This document shows, piece by piece, positions 15,644 through 24,524 of a DNA stretch of 64,000 bases. Origin of the DNA: Natribacillus halophilus (lineage in GTDB: Bacteria > Bacillota > Bacilli > Bacillales > Marinococcaceae); NCBI RefSeq assembly GCF_900100185.1, contig NZ_FNEN01000003.1:16957-80956 (forward strand), in the 5' to 3' direction. The position numbers and the translations under genes were made by a program. Numbering within the stretch: the stretch's first letter is position 1; the number at the start of each line of letters is the position of its first letter. The notes beneath the pieces were generated by a model, which saw only the letters and a program-made list of their open reading frames with translations, was not told the DNA's origin and did no database searches.

Positions 15644-16891
15644 TTACGTGACATCCTCCGCCAACCACGGCAACAGCCCTTCCTGATAGCCGGCTTTTTT
15701 CTTTTCCTGCAGGTCACGAACGACCGGCAAAAGCGCATCGCTGGTCACATTCAATAGTTTTGCCAGACGTTCCTCCTCCAGATCATTATCCGATCGGGAT
15801 TGATGATACGACTGCACATCCATTCGCCACAAGCGCGCATGACGAGGGTAACGTGCGAGCAGTCTGTTAGCCATAACGACACCTTCGGGATCAATATCGC
15901 CGGCATAAAAAAGCGTGACACCGGCATCCACCAGCATGTCCATCAATTTTAACGCCGCCAGCTTAAATTGTCCGTGGGTGCAAATAAGCGGCGCGTCGGG
16001 AACGGCATCGAGAAGGCTCGAGTAGACACCGGAATTTTCCACGACCCAGACGCGATCCCCTCTTGCCGGATAAACAGCGTTCACCTGCTGCAATTCACGA
16101 AGAGGAACATTGAGCACCGAACGCGTTTCCACTGCTGCCTGCCAGAGAGGATGAACCGATTCCCCGACCTCTGCCAGCAGATTCGCAACCGTGACATCGT
16201 TGGTAATGTCATCCCGTAGTAAATAAAAAGATTCCAGAAGCGTTGTGGCCTCTTCACTGCCATGAATGGCAGATACCCCGCTCTTCACTTGCAGGGCGTG
16301 CATAAATAGCTTTCCCGTATCATGATGCAAATCAAGGGTGTGCGGATCGCCACTCACCTTCTGACTAAATACCGGCAACCGGATCGGTTCTACGGGTAGC
16401 GCCCGGATCGCTTCATGTAGAACCGGCACCAACGCTGGCAACCTTCCACTTTCAAGCAAGCGGTATATCCAATGGGTATCCGGACCGCGTTCGCGTAAAT
16501 AATCGAACCAGAACGCGAGGGCCGGATACTGCTCTTGCCACTGGGCAAGCGTGCGCTCCTCGGATGCACGCTTTTGTTCGTGGCTTTCTTTTTTGGAGAT
16601 GATTTTCTCACCGTAATACGCTTCCAGCAACTCACGAACGGCTATGCCCACAAAACGCGTATCGGCCAGTTTCTTTTCAAAGCGAAGGAGAGAGACTTTC
16701 TTTTTTTGCAAAAGAACTTCTTTCGTACTACCAAAAAAAGCGGCAATCTCCGCGAGTTCGTCGTCTTTGAAATCGGTAATATCGACAGACCCGCCGACGC
16801 GTCCGAGGGATTCCATTTTTTTGCGAAAAAGAGGAAAGAGCCGTCGAAAACCGCTCTTTCCGCGAAAATGGGTTAAGGCTTCCTCGATCAT
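15644..16891 (-). CDS. jetD: Wadjet protein JetD, type II (TIGR02679-like)
   Basis: JetD is the nuclease subunit of Wadjet, a defence system that cleaves small circular DNA recognised by the JetABC loop-extruding complex. The 415-residue product has an N-terminal DUF3323-like half and a C-terminal DUF2399 Toprim-like half: VWVVENSGVYSSL (with the conserved Glu), PLICTHGQFKLAALKLMDML, and LFYAGDIDPEGV (the DxD/E metal site). Length is normal and the frame intact. It starts 3 nt after the stop of the jetC remnant. With JetA and JetB deleted, the protein is probably without partners. Confidence 0.85.
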   Translation of the reverse strand: MIEEALTHFRGKSGFRRLFPLFRKKMESLGRVGGSVDITDFKDDELAEIAAFFGSTKEVLLQKKKVSLLRFEKKLADTRFVGIAVRELLEAYYGEKIISKKESHEQKRASEERTLAQWQEQYPALAFWFDYLRERGPDTHWIYRLLESGRLPALVPVLHEAIRALPVEPIRLPVFSQKVSGDPHTLDLHHDTGKLFMHALQVKSGVSAIHGSEEATTLLESFYLLRDDITNDVTVANLLAEVGESVHPLWQAAVETRSVLNVPLRELQQVNAVYPARGDRVWVVENSGVYSSLLDAVPDAPLICTHGQFKLAALKLMDMLVDAGVTLFYAGDIDPEGVVMANRLLARYPRHARLWRMDVQSYHQSRSDNDLEEERLAKLLNVTSDALLPVVRDLQEKKKAGYQEGLLPWLAEDVT

Positions 16892-16894
16892 CTG

Positions 16895-19535
16895 TTACAC
16901 CTCGACCGGCTCAGGCATTTGCATAGCAATTTTTTCTCCATTCCAGCGATAACGAACCGTCGTTACGAAATCGGCATTTTTCGCCCGCAGCAGTTCATAA
17001 ATGGACAAAGACGGCACAGTATCATAGTCACCCCAGAGCACCTGCGAGTTCATAATGTAATCGAACCCGAGCTGTTCAACGACTTCAAACATTTCCCGGA
17101 TATTGTTCTCATCCACACCGGCAAAGGCCTCGTCCAGCGAAATGATGTAAGGCGCTTGCGCGGACGCTTCCTGGTAACGGGAATAACAAGCTGTTAACAG
17201 GGGAATGTACATCGCCAATGCTTTTTCGCCGCCGCTAAATTTATAAAATTGGTTATCGGAGAGTTCCCGAACCGGTTCGTTCGTGCGTTGAAAATAAATT
17301 TTAAACGAGAACCACTTTCGGTAATCCAGTACTTCTTTAAGGACTTGCAAAAGGGTTTCTCCATCCCCTTCGTCCTGAATCTGTTGTTTCGCACGAGTGA
17401 TTTTCGAACGGAAATGATTGGTAATACGTTCCAAATCTTCATCTTTGAGCAGCGCTGCATCTTGTTTTAAATAATGAACAAGGTCCCTTGTGTCCATCTC
17501 ATCCTCTGATTCCGCCGTTCGCGGCTTCCACTTGATCGAAAAAGTAAGGCCGGAGGAGATATCGCGGCTGCCCATGATTTTGTTCATTTCCTGCGTCCAT
17601 GTCTCTGCGCGGCGAATGCGGCTGCGCAGCTTCATGCCGACAGACTTGAATAGGATCTCTTCGTATAGTTCTTTATCCGCTTCATTTAACACATCTTGCT
17701 GACGTTCCTGTTCTTCTTTTACAAATGCTTCCACGGTATACGGGCTCACGAACTGCCCGCGCATATATAATTCAATCATGCGCCGTTCCGATTTTCTCTT
17801 CCACGTCGCGAGCAACGTCTGCTCCTGCTCCGCATGGTAAGCCGCCAATGCTTCGGGAAGGTCTTCGGCTACCGTGTAATCCTTCATGCGATATTCCATT
17901 AGATCCGTTTGTTGCTCATGAAACTGGTTGGTTAATTGTCGTTCAAACGTAGCGGCATTTTGGTCTTTCACGAGCGTGCCATACTGTTTCATCGTCTCCG
18001 ACACAAGCTCGTCGAGAGATTGCGGGCCATCCTGGCCAAAAACAAACCCGCGTTTCCATTCCTTTTCAACAGTCGACTGCCACAGATCCCGCAACTGTGT
18101 CGTGAACGCGATGTCTCGTTCTTTGTCCCGGATCTCTTTATCGCCATTTTCCGCATGTACGCGCTTGGCGGGCACGTCTTGCTTTTTCTCATCGAGCCTC
18201 GCGCGCACTTCCCGCAAACGCGTTTGCACTTGTTGGATTTCCGCGCGTAAATCCTTAACACCTGCGGATGCGAGCTGCGTCTCCAGTTGTTCAATATTCA
18301 GGCGAATGGCCCTGAGCTCTGCGTCTTCGTGATTGTACTCCCCTTTTAACTCATCGACGTCTGCCTGCAATTCTTCAAGTCGCTCATTCAGCTCCAACAG
18401 TCGCTCGCCCGATCTTTGTTTACGGTCATGCAAGCGCTGGAGCGTGAGGAGACCCTGGGTGTAGGTCGTCATGTCTTCTTTGGCACGGCGGTAGATGTTC
18501 CAATCCGCTTGCAGATTTATATCCCTTGTCTTCTCTTCGACTTCCTGCTTTTTCACCCGTAATTCCCGGTCCAGTCTTTTCGATGTCTCCACTAACCGCT
18601 CGACGCGCTGATTCATTTGACTGAGGTTCGCTCTCGTCGTCTCGAGTTGGCGCCAAATGTCCCGCATGTCATTGTCTTCCGGAAACCTTTGCAAGTTTGC
18701 TTCCAACGCTTCGATACGCTCTTGCGAAGCCATCTTCTTTTGCTCCACGCGTTCGCGTTCCACTTCGACATTCGCGATTTCCTGCTTGAGTTGCTCGATT
18801 TGTTCTTCACGATACCTTGCACGAGCCGTACGGCCCACATAACGAACGCTATCAAGGGGGCGTGCGTGTCCTTTCAACAACCCGAGCCGGTAACTGCCAT
18901 CCAGGTCAAACACAGCTCCTTCTCCCCCTTCGTTGCCGACGACGATGCTTCGCAAAGCATCATCCACCGTTTCCGCACGCAACGAGCTTTCGGCAGGCAG
19001 CTCCGGACGAAGGTAATCGGCAAGGGTCGGCATCATCCATTGCGGCTGCGGCACGAGTACACGGTCATGGATCAGTGATAGATCGTTCGTCTCTGTCACC
19101 AATGCGTCCAACAAACCGGCGTCAATGAGCGCGGATTCAATCCGAATCCGTGTATCTTCCGGAACATCGTCCAAAAATTCAACGGAAGCATACAGAGACT
19201 CAAAAGCAATGCCTTTCTCCTTCAGTTGCCGGCGAGCTTCGATTGTCGCCTCCTGCGTGTCCGGCTCGGGATCCTTCTTCGTTTTCCAGTCGTTTAACGC
19301 GTCTTCAAGCTGGGCTTTTTGTTTATCCAGCTCCCCAAGCTCCACTTGACGCTCGGCGACGAGCGTTTTTTGTTCGCTTGTCAATTGCTCGGTTAACGCG
19401 CGAAAAGGGGTACGTACATCCTCGTAATTGCTGTTGTCGTATAAGTGATAAATCATGCGCGTTGACTGCTGAAATGCAGCTTCTCCGCCCGCTTCCAGAA
19501 TTTCGGAGGCCTCGAGCCAGGCGCGGATCGCTTCC
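16895..19535 (-). pseudogene. jetC: JetC (SMC-like ATPase of Wadjet), N-terminal third deleted
   Basis: About 880 codons of a TIGR02680-like protein remain open. Visible parts: a globular insert (EKGIAFESLYASVEFLDDV...LLDALVT; SVRYVGRTARARYREEQ), long coiled-coil stretches (roughly codons 300-700 of the piece), and the C-terminal ATPase half with FYKFSGGEKALAMYIPLLTA (ABC signature) and APYIISLDEAFAGVDENN (Walker B). Members of the family are some 1,350 residues long and start with a Walker A loop, which is missing here. Near 19535 the sequence joins directly to the start of jetA in another frame, so an internal deletion removed most of jetA, all of jetB and the front of jetC. Confidence 0.8.
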
Positions 19536-19734
19536 ACCGTTGCAGCTCTTCCAATGAGTATTCGGCGAAAGTTGCATCTTCCTGCAAATGGGCGTGAATC
19601 TCTTCGGCAAACAAAAATTGCCGCATCCGCTCGTGCTGTATATAACAATAACGCAAAATTACGCGATAACTCGAAGCCTTCTCGGCAGCCAGATATGTCG
19701 CTTCTTTTACTCGTTTTTTGACACTGTCCTGCAT
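19535..19734 (-). pseudogene. jetA: JetA N-terminal fragment (TIGR02677/DUF2397-like)
   Basis: About 65 codons begin at the ATG at 19734 (KKRVKEATYLAAEKASSYR, VILRYCYIQHERMRQFLF, EYSLEELQRW). Wadjet type II JetA proteins begin this way, with a winged-helix-like domain. After LEELQRW the frame runs into jetC sequence and stops at 19453. GGAGG lies just before the start codon, so this was the first gene of the former jetABCD operon. Confidence 0.7.
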
Positions 19735-19887
19735 GGTGGAGGGCCTCCTCCTGCCTTTTCCTGTGACTTGATTGTAACATGTTTAGGAGATTAATAGAAA
19801 AAAATCGGAGGATGTCGAAGGTACAGGGCTGAAGTGCTATATTTTAGGGAGGTGCTCCATTGCCACACCCCCTAATCAAATAGTGGT

Positions 19888-20040
19888 TTAAGAGACCCCT
19901 TCCAACTTTGCAGCTTGGGCTAAATGACGGTGCAAACTTTTAGGCATCCGGAGATGAAGATGGTCGCTGAAATTTTCATCCTCTATTGGTTCTGGAATGG
20001 GCTCACCCTCATCCAACATGTCTTCAATAAACCCTTCTCT
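19888..20040 (-). pseudogene. HicB-type antitoxin relic
   Basis: About 50 codons read GFIEDMLDEGEPIPEP, then HLHLRMPKSLHRHLAQAAKL and EGVS followed by a stop. HicB antitoxins carry exactly such a linker and then an RHH/HTH tail ending GVSLNQY-. After the stop, a shift of one base restores SLNHYLI, so a 1-nt deletion broke the tail. The N-terminal domain and the HicA toxin are absent. The fragment abuts the end of the yndM-like gene. Confidence 0.6.
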
Positions 20041-20046
20041 ATTTCC

Positions 20047-20544
20047 CTACTGCTGCTTTTTACTTTTCGGATCCTTCGCCGACAGCTTCGCGTACATATC
20101 TTCGCCGTACTCGGTTTGCAAATCCCTGGTCGATCGCTCCTGCTGCTCCTCATCCTCGGGCGGAGCGGAAGTGGATTGATTCTCCTCATCTGCGGACGGT
20201 TGATTAAAAAACTGTCGCCTCATATACATATGATAGAAAATTTCCGCTGCCGTGAGCACGATCGCGGTAAAAAATGAGGCAAAGCCTAACGCCATCGGCG
20301 CCTCAATGAACCAGGCACCAAGGAGCCACACCCCCGCCCAGGCGATGAAAAAGTCAGCGATCGCGGCGGTTACATCTTTAATTCCCGGCAGGATGAAAAC
20401 ATCGCCCAAAAAGGAAATGACCGTCAAGACAACACTTATGGCTAAAACGTTCGCAAATTCGACCCCGAAAAATCCACCTAGAACGATCCAAATGATGCCA
20501 AGCATCATGATAAATTTTATCCCTATTCCTGCAAGATACTTCAT
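20047..20544 (-). CDS. YndM family membrane protein (DUF2512)
   Basis: The product has 165 residues. Four hydrophobic segments occupy the first two thirds (YLAGIGIKFIMMLGIIWIVL; VLAISVVLTVISFLGDVFIL; DFFIAWAGVWLLGAWFI; ALGFASFFTAIVLTAAEIF), followed by a polar, acidic and glutamine-rich cytosolic tail. This is the pattern of the YndM family, found in spore formers and of unknown function. The start at 20544 has AAGGAGG 6 nt upstream; a longer frame to 20688 overlaps the divergent aldehyde dehydrogenase and has no binding site. Confidence 0.75.
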   Translation of the reverse strand: MKYLAGIGIKFIMMLGIIWIVLGGFFGVEFANVLAISVVLTVISFLGDVFILPGIKDVTAAIADFFIAWAGVWLLGAWFIEAPMALGFASFFTAIVLTAAEIFYHMYMRRQFFNQPSADEENQSTSAPPEDEEQQERSTRDLQTEYGEDMYAKLSAKDPKSKKQQ

Positions 20545-20680
20545 GGCGTCCTCCTTCTTTGCTGATATAGCGCTTATTTTTTCCTCATTTTTTGTCTTTA
20601 TCCATGGATTGAATCGTGGTTTTAAATGGAATCTTTTCGGGTATACACTCATGATGAACTGATGAAAAGGAGTCGATGTT

Positions 20681-22105
20681 ATGCGCAACTATACGAAGCA
20701 CTACATTAATGGCGAATGGGTAGAATCGACCGGCTCAGAAACGATGGATGTGATTAACCCGGCTACCGAAGAACCGGCGGGACGCATCAGCCTCGGCACC
20801 CAGGAAGATCTGGACCGCGCGGTCAAGGCAGCGCGTGCCGCTTTCCCTTCATTTTCAACAACCTCGAAAGCATATCGGGTGGAATTGCTTGAAAATATCG
20901 CCAAAGAATACGAAAAGCGCAAAGATGGCCTTATCGACGCCATAACGGAGGAATTAGGTTCACCTCGGGGCATGACCGAAAATGTCCATTACAAAATGGG
21001 CCTCGTTCACTTTCAAACTGCTGCTGAGCAGCTTAAAGATTTTGAATTTAACGAAAGACGCGGTGACACCCTGATTAAAAAAGAACCGATCGGGGTCAGC
21101 GGACTCATTACCCCGTGGAACTTCCCGACGAATCAAACGTCGACCAAGCTGGCAAGCGCATTCGCGGCCGGAAGCCCGGTCGTCCTTAAACCGGCGGAAC
21201 TCACACCGTTTGCTGCCGTTATTTTAGCAGAAATTTTTGAAGCGGCCGATGTTCCCAAAGGAGTCTTTAACCTCGTTAACGGCACGGGCGAAACGATCGG
21301 CAACGGTATCAGCTCCCACCCGGACATCGATTTTGTTTCCTTCACCGGTTCCGGAGCCGTCGGCCAAAAAATCTCCGAGAATGCCGCGAAAAATGTGAAG
21401 AAAGTCGCGCTTGAACTCGGCGGGAAATCCCCAATGGTGATTCTCGATGACGCCGATGTGAAAAAGGCAGCCAAGGCAGCGGTCAACAACGTGGTTATGA
21501 ATTCAGGGCAAGTATGTAGCGCCGCCACGCGCACGCTGGTCCCCAATTCGATGCACGATGACTTCATTGCAGCCGTACAGGAAGTATTGCCCGGCTATCC
21601 CGTCGGCGATCCCAATGGCCCCAATATGATGGGACCGCTTGTCGCCGAGAAACAATGGGATCGTGTCCAGGGCTATATTGAAAAAGGTGTCGAGGAAGGC
21701 GCGACCCTCGTTGCCGGCGGCACAGGCAAACCGGAAGGTCTGGAAAAGGGCTATTACGTCAAGCCTACCGTTTTTACCGATGTCGATAACGACATGGTCA
21801 TTGCCCAGGAAGAAATTTTCGGTCCGGTGATGTCGGTGATTCGATACGAAGGCCTTGACGAAGCCGTCGACACAGCCAACGACACCATCTACGGCCTGGC
21901 CGGCTACGTATTCGGCGAAGACGAAGAAAAGCTGCAGGATGTCGCTTCCCGCCTGCAGGCCGGTCGCATCACCGTCAACAATGCGAAAGCAGACTTCACC
22001 GCGCCATTCGGCGGTTACAAACAGTCCGGTGTCGGTCGCGAATGGGGCGATTACGGCATTGAAGAATATCTCGAAGTTAAAACCGTGCTGGGAATGCCTT
22101 CCTGA
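20681..22105 (+). CDS. NAD(P)-dependent aldehyde dehydrogenase
   Basis: The product has 474 residues, full length for the ALDH superfamily. It oxidises an aldehyde to the acid. Landmarks: [18 protein letters not shown] (cofactor domain, with the catalytic Asn of PWNFP), [11 protein letters not shown] (Rossmann G-rich loop), [10 protein letters not shown] (general-base Glu), [11 protein letters not shown] (nucleophilic Cys), [10 protein letters not shown] and [14 protein letters not shown] at the C-terminus. Substrate class cannot be told; it resembles broad-range DhaS/AldA-like members. GGAG precedes the ATG at 20681. A terminator follows directly. Confidence 0.9.
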   Translation: MRNYTKHYINGEWVESTGSETMDVINPATEEPAGRISLGTQEDLDRAVKAARAAFPSFSTTSKAYRVELLENIAKEYEKRKDGLIDAITEELGSPRGMTENVHYKMGLVHFQTAAEQLKDFEFNERRGDTLIKKEPIGVSGLITPWNFPTNQTSTKLASAFAAGSPVVLKPAELTPFAAVILAEIFEAADVPKGVFNLVNGTGETIGNGISSHPDIDFVSFTGSGAVGQKISENAAKNVKKVALELGGKSPMVILDDADVKKAAKAAVNNVVMNSGQVCSAATRTLVPNSMHDDFIAAVQEVLPGYPVGDPNGPNMMGPLVAEKQWDRVQGYIEKGVEEGATLVAGGTGKPEGLEKGYYVKPTVFTDVDNDMVIAQEEIFGPVMSVIRYEGLDEAVDTANDTIYGLAGYVFGEDEEKLQDVASRLQAGRITVNNAKADFTAPFGGYKQSGVGREWGDYGIEEYLEVKTVLGMPS

Positions 22106-22121
22106 ACAACCGCATAAAGAA

Positions 22122-22157
22122 AACTTGCCTAACCTGGGGTTGGGCAAGTTTTTGCTT
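22122..22157 (+). terminator. Terminator of the aldehyde dehydrogenase gene
   Basis: AACTTGCCTAAC...GTTGGGCAAGTT followed by TTTGCTTTT. Confidence 0.75.
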
Positions 22158-22159
22158 TT

Positions 22160-22241
22160 AGCAGATACAAAAGTATAACTTTCTTATCATGCATAAGTGC
22201 AATTAAGGCTTTCGCCAGGCTTGGCGATAAAGTTTTCTTTA
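22160..22241 (-). repeat. Two-hairpin dispersed repeat, copy B
   Basis: Inverted orientation: GCAGATACAAAAGTATAACT at one end, then CATAAGTGCAATTAAGGC, then the GGCTTTCGCCA...TGGCGATAAAG hairpin and TTTTCTTTA. The second hairpin has degenerated. It sits directly after the aldehyde dehydrogenase terminator. Confidence 0.8.
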
Positions 22242-22263
22242 TTACAAGGATAGAGGTGAATCG

Positions 22264-22425
22264 ATGTTAGACAAACTGCGCAACCCTTTCAGGAAAAAGC
22301 GTTGTCATTTTTGTAAAATGTCTACCCCATACATGCGCGACTATTACGATGAACACGATAACAGAGTAGTCGTCTGTGAGAAATGTTTAGAGTATGCCGA
22401 AAGACGGGCATTCAGAAGAATATAA
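22264..22425 (+). CDS. Small zinc-ribbon protein, 53 residues
   Basis: The start ATG at 22264 follows AGAGGTGA. The product is basic and has CHFC (residues 15-18) and CEKC (residues 39-42), a four-cysteine zinc-binding pattern, with DYYDEHDNRVVVCEKCLEYA between and after. I do not recognise a named family. The stop is 12 nt before the start of the yteA-like gene and shares its ribosome binding site region, so the two form an operon; both products are small zinc proteins. Confidence 0.7.
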   Translation: MLDKLRNPFRKKRCHFCKMSTPYMRDYYDEHDNRVVVCEKCLEYAERRAFRRI

Positions 22426-22437
22426 GGAGGAATGGGA

Positions 22438-22911
22438 ATGATCAGCCAAGACGAGATGCACACGCTGAAAAAGCGACTGCTGGAAATGAAACAAGATATA
22501 GAAACGCAATTCGAACACGCCGACCGCCCTGAAGAAACCGGCGAACTGTCCCAATCAGACAATCACCCCGGCGATCAGGCGACCGAACTCCACGAACAGC
22601 AAAAAAACGTCGCTCTCCACAATCAGTCACGGCAGCAACTGGCCGATATCCACCATGCTTTACAAGCCATCGAGGATGGCCATTATGGACGTTGTGAAGT
22701 GTGTGACGAACCGATCCCCTATGAACGGCTGGAACTGGTTCCGGAAACGATGCGATGCGTCAGGCACGCCGATCAGGAAGCGACTGACACCGAGCGACCG
22801 GCAGAAGAAGATTCTCTGGATGCTTCGTTACAAGAGAAAAATTTCGATCGCGCGAATACGTGGGAAACGGCAAGCGAGCACGGCACCTCGCGCTCGCCGT
22901 CAGATATGTAA
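22438..22911 (+). CDS. yteA: DksA/TraR-type zinc-finger protein, YteA-like
   Basis: The product has 157 residues. An N-terminal helical part (LKKRLLEMKQDIETQFEHA, DNHPGDQATELHEQQKN) precedes GHYGRCEVCDEPIPYERLEL and CVRH, the C-C-C-H variant of the DksA/TraR zinc finger seen in Bacillus YteA and YocK. Such proteins may bind RNA polymerase through the secondary channel, though the Bacillus members are not well characterised. I chose the second ATG at 22438, 7 nt after AAGGAGG; the ATG at 22432 is too close. The C-terminal tail is polar and acidic. Confidence 0.8.
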   Translation: MISQDEMHTLKKRLLEMKQDIETQFEHADRPEETGELSQSDNHPGDQATELHEQQKNVALHNQSRQQLADIHHALQAIEDGHYGRCEVCDEPIPYERLELVPETMRCVRHADQEATDTERPAEEDSLDASLQEKNFDRANTWETASEHGTSRSPSDM

Positions 22912-22914
22912 ACG

Positions 22915-22956
22915 AAGCGGAGCCCCTCTTTTGGAAGGGCTCCGCTTATTGCTTTA
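22915..22956 (+). terminator. Terminator between yteA-like and yisL-like genes
   Basis: AAGCGGAGCCCCT pairs with AGGGCTCCGCTT around a short loop, followed by ATTGCTTTATTT. It can serve both converging genes. Confidence 0.75.
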
Positions 22957-22957
22957 T

Positions 22958-23311
22958 TTAGAACGAAATCACGCCGAATCCCAAGAGCACGACGATCACA
23001 AGCGTAACGACAACGAGGGTGAAACTGACGGCCGCGCTTTCGCCCCGCTTCGTTTTGCCGAGCGCCATCTCCATGAAACCGATGAGAAGAAGCGCCAAAA
23101 TGCCTTTGACCACAAACATAGCCGGAAAGCCTAATTCAAATAACAGCCCAACGCCGGATACGATCATGATGAGATAAAAAATGCCAAGAATGATGCGCAA
23201 AATTCTTCCGCCTGTATTCTTGCCTGCCCTGTATAGGAAAAAAGCGATCAGAAACAGTATCGGCAAAAAAGCCCACGATCCTTGGTGTGAGGCGAATAAC
23301 ATATCGTACAT
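22958..23311 (-). CDS. yisL: YisL family membrane protein (DUF1516)
   Basis: The product has 117 residues and four hydrophobic helices: SWAFLPILFLIAFFLYRAG, ILRIILGIFYLIMIVSGVGL, MFVVKGILALLLIGFMEMA and VSFTLVVVTLVIVVLLGFG. FMEMALGKTKRGE lies in the loop before the last helix, typical of YisL. Function unknown; the family is limited to Bacillaceae-like Bacillota. Monocistronic, convergent with the yteA-like gene. Confidence 0.75.
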   Translation of the reverse strand: MYDMLFASHQGSWAFLPILFLIAFFLYRAGKNTGGRILRIILGIFYLIMIVSGVGLLFELGFPAMFVVKGILALLLIGFMEMALGKTKRGESAAVSFTLVVVTLVIVVLLGFGVISF

Positions 23312-23523
23312 GTGTCTCGTTCATCCTTTCTAATAGATCTCCAGGTTCTTATACCCTATCCATGCCCATGTTACACGAGATTTCTCCATTAGGATAGGAA
23401 AGTTTTGTGAACGCCGTATGAACAATGGGTATTTAAGGGCACGGTTGGGACGCAGCCCCCTCCAGAGTGCCTCAAATTGGGCATTTTTTCCATTTTGATG
23501 AACGCGGCGCTCTGCACAGCTAT

Positions 23524-23746
23524 TAAAGAAAACTTGGCTTATCGCCAAGCATGGCGAAAGCCTTAGTTGCACTTATGCAAGATAAGAAACCATCATGGCG
23601 GCTGAGCATACCGCCACCATCTATCATGAAAACAACTGATTTAGCGCAAAAAGTATAATCGTGACATATGTTGGTTATACTGATTGGTTTGCGCTGCTCC
23701 AATAATGGTTGTTTTCATACAAAAGTTTTATACTTTTTTATCTGCC
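23524..23746 (+). repeat. Two-hairpin dispersed repeat, copy C, interrupted
   Basis: The left part (23524-23589) matches the family up to GATAAGAAA. The right part (about 23721-23746) is the missing end, AAAAGTTTTATACTTTTTTATCTGCC. About 130 bp of foreign structured sequence separates them. Confidence 0.75.
23590..23720. repeat. Structured insert inside repeat copy C
   Basis: Three nested perfect stems: ATGAAAACAAC (23626) with GTTGTTTTCAT (23708); AGCGCAAA (23643) with TTTGCGCT (23688); AGTATAA (23652) with TTATACT (23675). A separate hairpin TGGCGG...CCGCCA precedes it. There is no open frame. It looks like a small mobile hairpin element that landed in the repeat. Confidence 0.6.
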
Positions 23747-23787
23747 AAAAAAAGAACAAGCCCTGACAGCCTGTTCTTCTTAGCGCC

Positions 23788-24405
23788 CTATTCATTTTCC
23801 GTCAACTGTCGCAAATCCTCCATAATCGGCTCGGTGTCGACTTCGAGGCCATCATAACGTTGAATGACCTGGCCACTGTCATCCACTAGAAAAATATCGG
23901 TGGAATGGATGATATCCTCGTCATCGTCAGCCGGTGCGACCACACTGTGAAATGTACTTTCGGCAAATTCCTCTACCTCGCCGAGACTATAGCCGGTGAG
24001 AAAGTTCCAGTTCGAATAATCTGCCTCGTATTGATCCCCGTATTCTTTTAGTATTTCCGGTGAGTCATACTCGGGATCGACCGTAAATGAAACAAGGTTG
24101 GCAGCAATGTCTTCTGTGGCCAGATCCTCTTGCAACTGGGACATATTCGGGGTCATTAAATTACAGACCGTCGGACAACGTGTAAAAATCATGTTAACGA
24201 GCGTATACTCCCCTTCCAGGTCCTCATTCGTCACCACCTCATCGGATTGATTCGTGTAGGAAAAATCATGAAGATCCAGGCCGTATGCCTGCAAGTCTTC
24301 CCCGTTCTCCGCCGAAGTGTTACTCACATTATCGAACCACCCACACCCTGAAAGTGCGAAAAGCAGGACGAAACCGCCCATCAACAACCATTTTTTTGTT
24401 CGCAA
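23788..24405 (-). CDS. SCO1/SenC family lipoprotein
   Basis: The product has 205 residues. A lipoprotein signal (LLMGGFVLLFALSGCGW, lipobox LSGC) is followed by a thioredoxin-fold domain with FTRCPTVC (CxxxC copper site) and the distal histidine in IIHSTDIFLVDDSG. SCO proteins (YpmQ in B. subtilis) insert or reduce the CuA site of cytochrome c oxidase on the outer membrane face. I chose the TTG at 24405, 7 nt after AAGGAAGGGGG; an upstream ATG at 24429 precedes that site. No oxidase genes are adjacent. Confidence 0.85.
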   Translation of the reverse strand: MRTKKWLLMGGFVLLFALSGCGWFDNVSNTSAENGEDLQAYGLDLHDFSYTNQSDEVVTNEDLEGEYTLVNMIFTRCPTVCNLMTPNMSQLQEDLATEDIAANLVSFTVDPEYDSPEILKEYGDQYEADYSNWNFLTGYSLGEVEEFAESTFHSVVAPADDDEDIIHSTDIFLVDDSGQVIQRYDGLEVDTEPIMEDLRQLTENE

Positions 24406-24477
24406 AAGATTTCCCCCTTCCTTATTCACCTACTCTGAGGAATATGCAAAAGCTTGGCAACTATGTCCAATGGGGAT

Positions 24478-24517
24478 AAAAAAATACCGCTGTCAATGTT
24501 TTCTTCCGACAGCGGTT
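24478..24517 (-). terminator. Terminator of the glutathione peroxidase gene
   Basis: ACCGCTGTC pairs with GACAGCGGT; on the minus strand ATTTTTTTAT follows. Confidence 0.7.
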
Positions 24518-24524
24518 CAGACGG

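Noticed and set aside
19536..19780. Upstream extension of the jetC frame to 19780
   Set aside because: The extra codons cover the jetA start in another frame and do not resemble JetC; they are open by chance.
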